A stretch of DNA of 64,000 nt from Deltaproteobacteria bacterium. Its GTDB lineage: Bacteria; Myxococcota_C; UBA6777. Shown one piece after another: positions 48,447 to 57,165 of the stretch. Position numbers and translations under genes: made by a program. Under the pieces are notes generated by a model. That model worked only from the letters and a program-made list of their open reading frames with translations, made no database searches and was not told the DNA's origin. The stretch's first letter is position 1; each line of letters begins with the position of its first letter. The stretch lies in contig PCBK01000164.1 in NCBI GenBank assembly GCA_002731275.1, positions 1-64,000 on the forward strand, given 5' to 3'.

Positions 48447-50713
48447 TCTTTGTTTCCACCACGAGGTGTGCGTTTTGTACCCTTTCGGATATCAACCGTC
48501 CCCAGCTCGTAGGTCTCAGCCTGGCGGATACGAATGCGTTGTTCCCATCTGTAATGAGCGTTGAAGAGCTCCACAAACACACTGACCTCTTTGCGGTTTT
48601 TTCCCCAACGCCATGGGACTTTGATCTCTTTGAAAGTGGTCCCGACTTTACCCAGCAACAAGCCCCCAATACGGACTGAAGTGTTTTCAAAGCGGCTGCG
48701 TACTTTGAGCTTCGCAGGTGCCGCCCCAATTTTGAGGCTGATGCGGATCATTGGATTTTTGAGTGGATAGGGCCGAAAGGGTTCATTGCGCCTGAGCTGT
48801 GCCTCGATCGGTTTGCTCTTATCTGCGTCGACGCGAAGTTTGATGTAACGGGTGGACGGGATCGCATAAGGGTGATGTAAGCGAACTCTGACGACACGTC
48901 CTCCAGGCCCTGAAGAGACTCTGTAGTAAAGTTTTTCACGACTCCTTCCGCGTCTCAGGAAGGTGCCGTCCTCATCCTCAATGTGGACATTCGCCCAGGG
49001 ACTGACAAAGATACCGATCTTGCGTTTGGGGTAAAACTTGACGACCTCAGCTCGGCGCTCAGGAGGTTGAGAACGCTTCACACGTAGAGGTGGTGGCAAG
49101 AACAGGGTAAAGACACCTTGTTTGAGCTGCTTTTGGTCTCTGTAGTAGTGGAGTGTAAAGGGCTCTTTGCCTTCGAGACGGTATTGTCGAATCCCACGTT
49201 TTCCGGGGATCGGCTCCACTGCACCATTTTTGCCCATACGGACGAAGCCGCGTCCTTTGGCCTCGCGAACCTGCAAGAAGAATCGTTTTGTGCGACGACC
49301 GTAGCGACAGCGATACATGAACTTCGCGTCAAAGATTGGCAGAGTGATCCAAGCTCGTCGAATGCGCAAGCGCAGCGTCTGTCGTTCGATGACACGGACA
49401 GGTGTGGGGAGATTACGCCTCTTGGTCGGTGGCGTTGTGCGTTTTGGGGTTTGCTTTCTTGTTGAGGGAGGGGTGTCGCTTACACCTCCATCAGCTCCTT
49501 TGGCCAGCGGTGATGTGTTGCGTTTGGGAGGTTTGCCGTGAGGTTGCGTTGGGAAGATTGTCTGTATTCCCCACCATCCAAGCCCTACGAGTAAGATGAC
49601 TGCGGCTGCGATGCCGAAGATGCGGAAACGTTGAAGCCAGTTGTCTCTGTTGGAGATGCGCTCGACGAGTGCGTCGATCTCTTCGTCTTGTGGGGCGAGC
49701 GCGAGGACGCGATTGCAGCGATCGAGTGCTGCTGCGTAGCGATTTTCGCTGACGAGCGCGCTCGCACGTTTTTTGAGCTGTGTGATGATCCGCTGCTTGA
49801 TCTGTGGCTCAGTTCCTTTGGGATTGATCAGGTAACTGCGCAAGATCGCTTCAGGTTGTTCGAGTCCTGACTCGATCAGATATTGGAGCAGATCGTGGCG
49901 AAATTCATCGACTGAGCTGTATCGATCCGCTGGTTGCCGGGCGATCGCCCGACGAATGATCCTCGCGAGCTCACGTCCGATGCCTGGTCGAGCGAGCTCG
50001 GGATCTGTGTACTTACTCGTCGCCACAGCCTGCATTGTCGCGACAGGGTTGCTGCTCTGGAAGGGATGTTTGCGGCAGGCCAAGCGGTAGAGGATGACGC
50101 CGAGGGCGAATAGGTCGGTCCGTTTGTCTCCAGGACGTCCTTCGATTTGTTCGGGGGCCATGTAGGCAGGTGAACCGAGGATCGTCCCGGTGCGGGTGAT
50201 CGACTCAGTGTCGAGGATGCGCGCGAGACCAAAGTCTGCGAGCTTGGGCATCCCATTGCTTTGTAAGAGGACGTTTTCGGGCTTGAGATCGCGGTGGATG
50301 ATATTTTGTTGGTGGGCGTGTTCGAGGGCTGGCAGGACACTCGCGACGAGACATGCGGCGAGCTCACAGAGAGGAAACTCACCCTCTTCGAGGAAGTCCT
50401 GGAGGGTCCGCCCGTCCACAAATTCCATGACGATGTAGGCCGGCTTGCTCTCGTCATTCTCGAAGGATAGATCGTAGATTTTGACGATCCCTGGGTGATG
50501 GAGGCGTGCGACAGCTTGGGCTTCTCCACGGAATCGTTCGCGGTGCATGGGGTCTTTCGCGAGATGAGGATGAAGGATCTTTACGGCGACTTCACGTTTG
50601 AGCACAGTATCTTCCCCACAAAATACCGTAGCCATACCGCCCTGCCCCACTTCATCACGAAGCAGGTAACGATCGATCATTTCTCCCTTTTCGATAGGTA
50701 ATGTGATTCCCAT
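48443..50713 (-). CDS. Transmembrane Ser/Thr protein kinase (PknB-like)
   Basis: ATG 50713. 756 aa. The kinase domain spans residues 14-280, with glycine loop GQGGMATVF, catalytic Lys45 in VAVKIL, HRDLKPEN, ADFGLA and YMAPEQ, all intact, so it should be active. A juxtamembrane helical segment precedes one membrane helix (about 370-390, IAAAVILLVGLGWW). A Pro/Thr/Arg-rich linker follows, then an extracytoplasmic region of about 330 residues that is beta-rich and very basic, with no PASTA repeats. The gene overlaps the downstream TPR membrane-protein gene. Possible phospho-partners include FHA proteins such as the activator at 43467-45254. Confidence 0.95.
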   Translation of the reverse strand: MGITLPIEKGEMIDRYLLRDEVGQGGMATVFCGEDTVLKREVAVKILHPHLAKDPMHRERFRGEAQAVARLHHPGIVKIYDLSFENDESKPAYIVMEFVDGRTLQDFLEEGEFPLCELAACLVASVLPALEHAHQQNIIHRDLKPENVLLQSNGMPKLADFGLARILDTESITRTGTILGSPAYMAPEQIEGRPGDKRTDLFALGVILYRLACRKHPFQSSNPVATMQAVATSKYTDPELARPGIGRELARIIRRAIARQPADRYSSVDEFRHDLLQYLIESGLEQPEAILRSYLINPKGTEPQIKQRIITQLKKRASALVSENRYAAALDRCNRVLALAPQDEEIDALVERISNRDNWLQRFRIFGIAAAVILLVGLGWWGIQTIFPTQPHGKPPKRNTSPLAKGADGGVSDTPPSTRKQTPKRTTPPTKRRNLPTPVRVIERQTLRLRIRRAWITLPIFDAKFMYRCRYGRRTKRFFLQVREAKGRGFVRMGKNGAVEPIPGKRGIRQYRLEGKEPFTLHYYRDQKQLKQGVFTLFLPPPLRVKRSQPPERRAEVVKFYPKRKIGIFVSPWANVHIEDEDGTFLRRGRSREKLYYRVSSGPGGRVVRVRLHHPYAIPSTRYIKLRVDADKSKPIEAQLRRNEPFRPYPLKNPMIRISLKIGAAPAKLKVRSRFENTSVRIGGLLLGKVGTTFKEIKVPWRWGKNRKEVSVFVELFNAHYRWEQRIRIRQAETYELGTVDIRKGTKRTPRGGNKE

Positions 50714-51790
50714 GCCGCGAAATCCTATCCCAAAAAAATATGCTTCTGTTGTACCGGATCATTGAATGAATAACAAGACGCTCGTGCGCAGAAGCTCAAA
50801 ACAAAGATCATCGACACACACAACACAAATGTTTCTATGATGTGCGAATTGTTTTGGCGTTGTACTTTGACCAAAAGAAGTCCAAATACACAGGAAGGAC
50901 ATGATCGGAGGAAAAAACGCGACGCAATAATGACATCTATGACATAGCCCCCTCAAAAATTTGATAGGCAAAGATGCCCCTTGTCTCCCCCTTGAAGAAC
51001 TTAATTTTCTGTTGTGTAAGCGTTTTTGATGGAAGTTGAAGAGTGGTTCACTTTTTGCTTAAAGGGTGCCATGTAAGCATGATGTAAGCATGATTGATTG
51101 TCATTTTGTCTTTGAATTGTTTTTTTGTTTCTCTTCTTTTTATGTTTGTTCTTTTGCATTCCTTTTTGTTTCATTTTTTTTGAGACGTCTGTTTTTTTCT
51201 TTTCTGAAGTGCCTTCGTTTCTTCTTTACAAGAATATCTTTGTTTCCTCTCTGATTGTGCCTGCCATTTCATACGTTTATGTGTATATATTTCCTTGTTT
51301 TTTCTTTATGTTGATTCCCGCATACAAGCATTTCGTACACCTTGTTTTTTTTTGCATGTGTCTGTTTTGTGTACACTCTTTTGTATCATGGACAACCTGT
51401 AGGCGTTTATTTTTGTAAACATTTTTTGAAAGCATCACTGTTCTTTTTTTCTCTTTGTCTTTCTATCATGTGTCTCCCCACCCTGTTTCGGCAAGCTCTT
51501 GCCACTCCTCAACCCAAATCAATTTCAGCGCAAAAAAATCGACTTTTTCTGATAATAGATCTACTCCTCATACGTCTATCCAACGAGTGCACGGCGATGT
51601 GCTGCTCGAAAGTTGCATCTCAAACCAACAAAAACATGCACTTATAGAATCGGGACATGATTGTCTGGATCGTGTCGCGCGTGACAGTGTTTGGTCTTTC
51701 TTTGGTTGGAGAGAGGTTGGAGAGGCTGTCTGGTGTTCCCAATGTTGTCCCGAGACAAATGGATCCTGGTTTGGACGTGTTGGAAAAAAT
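50714..51790. other. Long noncoding region with a strand-biased T-rich tract
   Basis: 1.08 kb without a credible gene. ATGTAAGCATG is directly repeated at 51071-51081 and 51082-51092. From about 51100 to 51480 the plus strand is over half T with many TTTTT and TTTGT runs. Open frames there encode only Phe/Cys/Leu-rich text and lack ribosome sites. 50714-50960 should hold the kinase promoter. Confidence 0.55.
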
Positions 51791-52345
51791 TCAGGTGATC
51801 ATCTTTTTGATCCGAGGCAGCAATTCCTCCCAAGAGAAGGCACATGAGCGCTTCAAGGAGAGCTTGTCGTGTGCGCAGACGACGACAGTAAGCCCATGAA
51901 AAGAAAATAATTTCTTTGCAAGAGGGTGTGCTTCGGCTTCGAGCGTGCCTTCAAACACTAAGCGTCCCGAGGCGGGACAGGAAGGATGAACAGGGAAGTC
52001 TCTGTACATATCTTTGCGTTTTTCGAGTTGCACAAAGTCGATTGGGTTTCGATATTGTAGAAAGATTCTTTTGATCTCTGGAAACAAATCGGACCAATCA
52101 GCGTCTTTGGATTTTCGAAAACGCACGTGATGTCGCATCAGCGAGATCTTGTGTATGTCCTTGAGAGAGAGAATATCAGCGACCCAGGGATACGTCATCG
52201 AGAGCACGTCGGGCGATGAATTCGCGTCAAATCGCTCAGACATCTCGACAGTTAACTCTTGTCGCATGTGAAAATTAAGCAGATTTGGGTTAGGTGGATA
52301 TTCAGAAACGATACTTGGACTTGGGGGGCAGGTCTTTGGATCCAT
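51791..52345 (-). CDS. Hypothetical protein
   Basis: ATG 52345 with AGGAAGAAACC upstream. 184 aa, no signal peptide or membrane segment. A Pro-rich N-terminus, then mixed alpha/beta text (VLSMTYPWVADILSLKDIHK, LFPEIKRIFLQYRNPIDFV). No family recognised. Two IKR/IKK-type helices at similar spacing (FPEIKRIFLQ, LPRIKKMIT) hint at a weak internal repeat. It stands alone, flanked by noncoding DNA. Confidence 0.6.
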   Translation of the reverse strand: MDPKTCPPSPSIVSEYPPNPNLLNFHMRQELTVEMSERFDANSSPDVLSMTYPWVADILSLKDIHKISLMRHHVRFRKSKDADWSDLFPEIKRIFLQYRNPIDFVQLEKRKDMYRDFPVHPSCPASGRLVFEGTLEAEAHPLAKKLFSFHGLTVVVCAHDKLSLKRSCAFSWEELLPRIKKMIT

Positions 52346-52566
52346 GGTTTCTTCCTGACATCAAAACAAATAGAAACACCACACCATGTGTGGCCACTTA
52401 TAGGGTAACCCCATCCATTGTGTATGAGGCTTCTTGCACAAACACGATGCTTTTGGGACAATATCCTCAAGGAAAGGGTCTGTTTGTCCGATTATAACAG
52501 AGATACACCAAGATGATGCCAGGGATCTTTGTGTCGCGGGACAGGACAGGTCAGATAGGTTGTTGA

Positions 52567-52884
52567 ATGGTATACGGAAAAAGATTTAAAAAGGAGCGAG
52601 TACAGACGCCAGGACGAGGGACTCGACCTGGGCGCAGGCGACCACGTATCGACTCACTCCAGCCCCCTTCAGGCGCGCACCCGATCTTCGAAGGTCATGG
52701 CGCCTACCTCTTTCAGCTCCTCTTGCAGCTGTCCACCATGTCCGATCTCCAGTGTACGAGAGCCAATCAACTCGTCAACTTGATCCTTCAAGAGATGGAC
52801 ATCCTCGAACAAAACCTCGAACCAGATCACGACCAAGACACTCTTGCGTTGTTCGCGCAGATCAAATCCGACCTCGACGCCTGA
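52567..52884 (+). CDS. Possible small protein
   Basis: ATG 52567, with AGG eight bases upstream. 105 aa. The last 48 codons (from ATG 52738) use CTC-GAA-type codons as the surrounding genes do and encode an acidic helix (LEQNLEPDHDQDTLALFAQ). The N-terminal half is Arg/Pro-rich and less convincing. The real start may be 52738. The flanks, 52346-52566 and 52885-53197, hold nothing else recognisable. Confidence 0.4.
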   Translation: MVYGKRFKKERVQTPGRGTRPGRRRPRIDSLQPPSGAHPIFEGHGAYLFQLLLQLSTMSDLQCTRANQLVNLILQEMDILEQNLEPDHDQDTLALFAQIKSDLDA

Positions 52885-53197
52885 CAACAGCACACCACAA
52901 GACATCTTCACCTAAGCCCCTTCATGTCCGATTTTTTGGATTTTCCTCACACATTGCATTACAACACAAACAACCATCATGTTTGGTGGGATAGATTGAC
53001 AACGTGTGACTTGCGCTTTGGTGTGACGGACCCTATCTCAAAAGATACCCGGAACATCGAAAGCCCGTAGCAAAAAGAAGTGATGTATCCAGAGAGGATA
53101 GATCGACGCTGTCATTGGTTACACACAACCAGCGCTTGTCATGGAGACAGGTGACAGATCTTTGTGAACGCTCACATGGAACAAAAATGGAGGCAAG

Positions 53198-54016
53198 ATG
53201 ACCGGATATATGGCCGCTCCACAAACAAAAGAAGACAAAACACTACACACACCACACCCCACATCTCCCTGGAAGCTTTTGTGTTTGGTGGTGTGCTTGC
53301 TTCTTCTCCCTTACACGACCGCACACGCAGAGGAGAAGAAAGAGGTCGAGACGTCAGCGATGGGGGCGAGTCTGCTCCAGCCTGGTGAGGTCGCCATGAC
53401 GTTTGGCGTGGGATTCCCTGACGCCTTCTTTCGCTTTGACTTTGCCAACTCCGAATCCATCAATCTCGCCGCACAGATCAAGTTCAATTACAACCTGAGT
53501 ATCCCCTTCTTTGGCGCGAATGTTTTCGCGACGATGCCCACTCGTTTTGGCATCGTGCAAAACTCCGAGCTCAACTTTGCCCTTCTCGCAGAACCTGGAA
53601 TCTACCTTGGAGGAGGCCACTTCGACGGCTTCTACATTGGTATCCCACTCAACCTCGGCGCCCTCTTTTCTCTGCACCTCGTCCCTAAACTCTCGATCAA
53701 CTTCGGGATCGAGTTTCCGATGTTGCTCGCCTTTGACGTGACCAATGGTACCAGAACCATCAACGGCTTTGGCGACAAGATCAACCCCATCGGTTTCAAT
53801 CTCCCGATCGAGTTTGTAGTCGGCGCGGAGTACAGAATTAACAAGCAGCTCGCGTTGTTTGCGCGGTTGTCAGGTGGACCTTCGTTATTTGTCGGTACAC
53901 TCGCCGAGCTTGAATCTGCCGCCACACCTGGAAACAGTGGACGACCTGTTGACAGCGTCATCGCGACAGGTGTGCTTCGCTTCGCGATCGGTTTGGTGTA
54001 CCGCAGAAATCCCTGA
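53198..54016 (+). CDS. Predicted outer-membrane beta-barrel protein
   Basis: ATG 53198 with GGAGG five bases upstream. 272 aa. A signal peptide (LLCLVVCLLLLPYTTAHA) precedes a domain of about 220 residues of alternating amphipathic strands (VAMTFGVGFPDAFFRFDFA, LNFALLAEPGIYLGGGHF, PIEFVVGAEYRINKQLALFA), ending FAIGLVYRRNP. Likely an 8-10-strand porin-like or OmpW-type protein. The exact family is not recognised. Convergent with the CADD-like gene. Confidence 0.8.
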   Translation: MTGYMAAPQTKEDKTLHTPHPTSPWKLLCLVVCLLLLPYTTAHAEEKKEVETSAMGASLLQPGEVAMTFGVGFPDAFFRFDFANSESINLAAQIKFNYNLSIPFFGANVFATMPTRFGIVQNSELNFALLAEPGIYLGGGHFDGFYIGIPLNLGALFSLHLVPKLSINFGIEFPMLLAFDVTNGTRTINGFGDKINPIGFNLPIEFVVGAEYRINKQLALFARLSGGPSLFVGTLAELESAATPGNSGRPVDSVIATGVLRFAIGLVYRRNP

Positions 54017-54067
54017 GTATATTGTTTGGTGTTTTGAAGGGGATGGTTTTTGTAGGAAAGGGGAACT

Positions 54068-54748
54068 TCAGCAGGAGATGCCAGCTTGATGACAGACACC
54101 GTCAAGGATGTTCCAGTTGGCGTCGAGTGCTGTTTGTGCGGCTTCGAAGATCACGTGAGAAGGTGTCCCAGCCTGAATGGACTGTTGAAGTGCCCATCTA
54201 GCCTCTTCGCGGTGACGTTGATCGGCCTCTTGGTGGACTTCAAAGTAGGCGAGTGTGCGTGCGTCATGAATGTGATAGTGTTCGCGTAAACCCTGGATCT
54301 TTGAGGCAGAGAGTTCGGGTTGTTGACTCTCATAGGTGTATAGGGCAGCGAGGGCGGGGGCAGAACCTTGGTCACATAGACGCCTGAAGATCTTGACGGC
54401 TTGTTCGACCTCTGGGACAGGTTCAGCGTCGAGCACTTCGTGTCGAGAGATCCCCAAACCAGCAGCAAATTGAAGCCATAGTTCGTGGTGGGCGTAAGGT
54501 TCACCAAGTTCTTCTTCGAGGTTTTCTTCGAGGAGGTGGTAGATCTCAGGATCTCGGGTCCACTTCATCGCGCGCTCGATATAGTTGGGGAAGGCAGCGA
54601 CATGAGGGTAGTAAACCCACGCATAAATTGCGAGAGCTTCCTGCCTGAGTTCGCCAACAGACCACGCTTGATGAAAGGGATGATGGAGCACACTGTGTGT
54701 GTCGATCAGCCGATCCAGCTGGTGTAAAATGCGTTCGCAATCTGTCAA
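54068..54748 (-). CDS. CADD/PqqC-like diiron protein, putative pABA-synthesis type
   Basis: TTG 54748 is chosen with GGAG six bases upstream (TTG 54760 also possible). 226 aa, all-helical, heme-oxygenase-like fold. Aligned by spacing to Chlamydia CADD (numbering from memory), the diiron ligands appear kept: E80, H87, E140, H172, D176 and H179, as are K150, Y42, Y139 and Y168. The position of CADD Tyr27, reported as the tyrosine consumed to form p-aminobenzoate, is His26 here (HPFHQAW). Family role: p-aminobenzoate production for folate without PabABC. With His26 this protein may use another tyrosine or have a different reaction. No folate genes are adjacent. Confidence 0.8.
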   Translation of the reverse strand: MTDCERILHQLDRLIDTHSVLHHPFHQAWSVGELRQEALAIYAWVYYPHVAAFPNYIERAMKWTRDPEIYHLLEENLEEELGEPYAHHELWLQFAAGLGISRHEVLDAEPVPEVEQAVKIFRRLCDQGSAPALAALYTYESQQPELSASKIQGLREHYHIHDARTLAYFEVHQEADQRHREEARWALQQSIQAGTPSHVIFEAAQTALDANWNILDGVCHQAGISC

Positions 54749-55093
54749 TGTACACTCCAAAAACGTCTGATGTGAGTTGCTCGCTCACGTTTTGAGAGCA
54801 GGTTGTTGTCTTGTGGGTATTGTTGGCTGGAGTGGTCATGAGTACCAACCGATACAATAGCCCTAGTCTATCTATTCTATAGACACATCACATCACTTTG
54901 TCCAGATCCAAATCAAGTGATGACAACATTTTCACAATGGTGGAGATGTCTAGCGCTTTTTCTTTGCCTTCAGATCTGCTATACAGAGTGCGGTTTTGTG
55001 GCAGGGTATGGTGCTTTCTTTTGATCCGACGACAAACATATTTGGTATACGTTGCCCAAAAAGCCCTATTTATTGGATGGAGGTAGTGTCTCG
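54749..55093. other. Intergenic region between divergent genes
   Basis: 345 bp between the CADD-like gene (minus) and the GT39-like gene (plus). AT-rich around 54850-54900. No gene recognised. Confidence 0.35.
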
Positions 55094-57136
55094 ATGGAGC
55101 AGGAATACGGCAAGAGCTTCATACGACGGGTCCATATCCCGTTGGGTCTTTTGTTGGCAGGTGGATATCTGATCGTCTTGTTGATGACGAGTCAGATGGG
55201 GTTTTGCCGGGATGAAGGCTATTATTTTCGGGCAGGCGAGCTGTACATCACGTGGGTCGAGAAGTTTGCGACACAAGTGCGTACAGGAAAACCCCTACGC
55301 GCGCTGCAACGCAAAGAGATCGAACGTTATTGGAAGTACAACTCCGAGCACCCTCCCCTCGCGAAGCTGATGATGGGCGCGTCCTGGTGGGTGTTCTCCA
55401 AAAAGCTCAAGTGGTTATCCAACGCAGATGGTTTCAGGCTGCCGGGGATGTTTTGGGCGAGTTTGATGATCTTTATCGTCTTCGTCTGGGGCGCACAGGC
55501 CTGGAATCTAAGGGTGGGGCTGTTCGCGGCGTTCGCCTTGATGTTGATGCCGCGCTTCTTTTTTCACGGTCACCTCGCGGCCTTTGATGTCCCTGTCGCG
55601 GCCTTATGGTTACTCGTCACCTACGCTTTTTGGCGGAGTATGCGTAGCCCTGGTTGGGGATTGCTCACGGGGATCTTCTTTGGGCTCGCCCTCGCGACCA
55701 AGCATAACTCCTGGATCTTGCCTGCGCCGCTCGGTTTTTACTGGCTATGTCAATCCTGGAACAAGTTCCGCTTTAAGGCCTACCCCGATGACAGTTACCA
55801 ACTGCGCTTTCCTGGACTCCCTGGTGCGTTGTTCGCCTCGGTGATTATCGGTCCTATCATCTTGTTTGCGCTGTGGCCTTTGCTGTGGCCCTCCAATCTG
55901 CTCTCGATCGCCTCCTGGAAGGCCACAACCGTCCGATATCTTCGAGAATACGTTGGTTTTCACCTGCATCACGTACACTACGACGCGTACTACTTCGGGA
56001 CACTTCATCTCAAGCCTCCGTTTCCGTGGCACTTTCCCTTTGGGATGACGATCGTGACGTTCCCATTGGTGACAGTGCTGCTCGCGCTCGGTGGGACGTG
56101 GTACATGATCCGTCAACAGCGCCTGATCACCCACGCGATCTGGTGGTCTGTTCGGATCTTTCAGATGCTCTTTTCATTGCTTCGCCCGATCTTTGGGCTG
56201 TTGCTGTCGTTGATCTTGTTTATCCCCCTCGTGCTGCTCGGTGTACTCTCCGTTGTCTTGTGGGTGATCGAGATCCTGGGATTCTTGCTTCCTGGTGCGG
56301 TCGGCTCATGGGTTCGCGAACAATCTTCATGGGCGCGTTCAAGTTCCATTGAGTTGAATCGCGATCTTCAGCAATTTAACCAGTGGGGATTGATCCAGGA
56401 GGTCGGTCGCGAATACAGACATCGTCCTGTTGGACCTGCCGACAAGACGGGGCTGCTTTGGTTGCTCAACGCCTCCGTCCCGATGGTGGTCATCGCCCTT
56501 CCCTCCACGCCGATCTTTGGTGGGACCAAGCACTGGATGCCTGCGTGGCCCTTCCTCGCGCTGCTCGCGGGGATCTGTTTTGAGCGCGTCTGTGCTTCCT
56601 TCCTGCGCGCGTGGCCCACGGAACAAGCCCAACGTAAAACACTTATCTATGCGGGACTTGGCGTCCTCTTTCTGGCACCAGCGCTTGTTGGTTTGGTGCG
56701 CTCCCATCCTCACGGCCTCGCCTACTACAACACACTCGTCGGTGGACCAAGAGGGAGCGCAAACTGGAAGCTCCAGCGCGCCTTCTGGGCACCCACGATG
56801 AGACAGGCTCTGCCCTGGATGAACGCCAACATGAAAGACGCACGCGGCAATAAAAAAGGCACCGTGTGGGTTCACTTTCATGACACCAACTGGGACTCCG
56901 CAAGGATGTATGTGCGTGACGGACTCATGTCGCCGCGCATTCGCGCACGGTGGAGCGCTTACCGCCCCACACAATACATGGCGTTCATCCACCAAAAGTG
57001 GCTACGCACACAACTTTACCAGAGCCTTACCCTCCTCGGCGCCAGAAACCCCGTTTATGGGGTCTATGTCGATGATGTCCCTCTGATCACATTCTGGGAA
57101 CGAAATCCACGCCCCTCCAACCACATTCGATGGTGA
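55094..57136 (+). CDS. PMT/GT39-like membrane glycosyltransferase
   Basis: ATG 55094 after GGAGG (55079-55083). 680 aa with about ten to twelve hydrophobic helices. After the first helix comes CRDEGYYF, the acidic DE pair typical of GT-C/GT39 enzymes, and then EHPPLAKLMMG, the second motif of this family. The last 130 residues are soluble. The enzyme should transfer a sugar from a polyprenyl-phosphate donor to a protein or lipid on the periplasmic face. It is followed at 29 bp by another large membrane protein, probably in one operon. Confidence 0.85.
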   Translation: MEQEYGKSFIRRVHIPLGLLLAGGYLIVLLMTSQMGFCRDEGYYFRAGELYITWVEKFATQVRTGKPLRALQRKEIERYWKYNSEHPPLAKLMMGASWWVFSKKLKWLSNADGFRLPGMFWASLMIFIVFVWGAQAWNLRVGLFAAFALMLMPRFFFHGHLAAFDVPVAALWLLVTYAFWRSMRSPGWGLLTGIFFGLALATKHNSWILPAPLGFYWLCQSWNKFRFKAYPDDSYQLRFPGLPGALFASVIIGPIILFALWPLLWPSNLLSIASWKATTVRYLREYVGFHLHHVHYDAYYFGTLHLKPPFPWHFPFGMTIVTFPLVTVLLALGGTWYMIRQQRLITHAIWWSVRIFQMLFSLLRPIFGLLLSLILFIPLVLLGVLSVVLWVIEILGFLLPGAVGSWVREQSSWARSSSIELNRDLQQFNQWGLIQEVGREYRHRPVGPADKTGLLWLLNASVPMVVIALPSTPIFGGTKHWMPAWPFLALLAGICFERVCASFLRAWPTEQAQRKTLIYAGLGVLFLAPALVGLVRSHPHGLAYYNTLVGGPRGSANWKLQRAFWAPTMRQALPWMNANMKDARGNKKGTVWVHFHDTNWDSARMYVRDGLMSPRIRARWSAYRPTQYMAFIHQKWLRTQLYQSLTLLGARNPVYGVYVDDVPLITFWERNPRPSNHIRW

Positions 57137-57165
57137 ATTGCTTCAAGGAATAGGAATCGCGAAAC

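Noticed and set aside
51125-51418. Plus-strand open frame of about 97 codons
   Set aside because: It lies in the T-rich tract and encodes only Phe/Cys/Leu text with no ribosome site.
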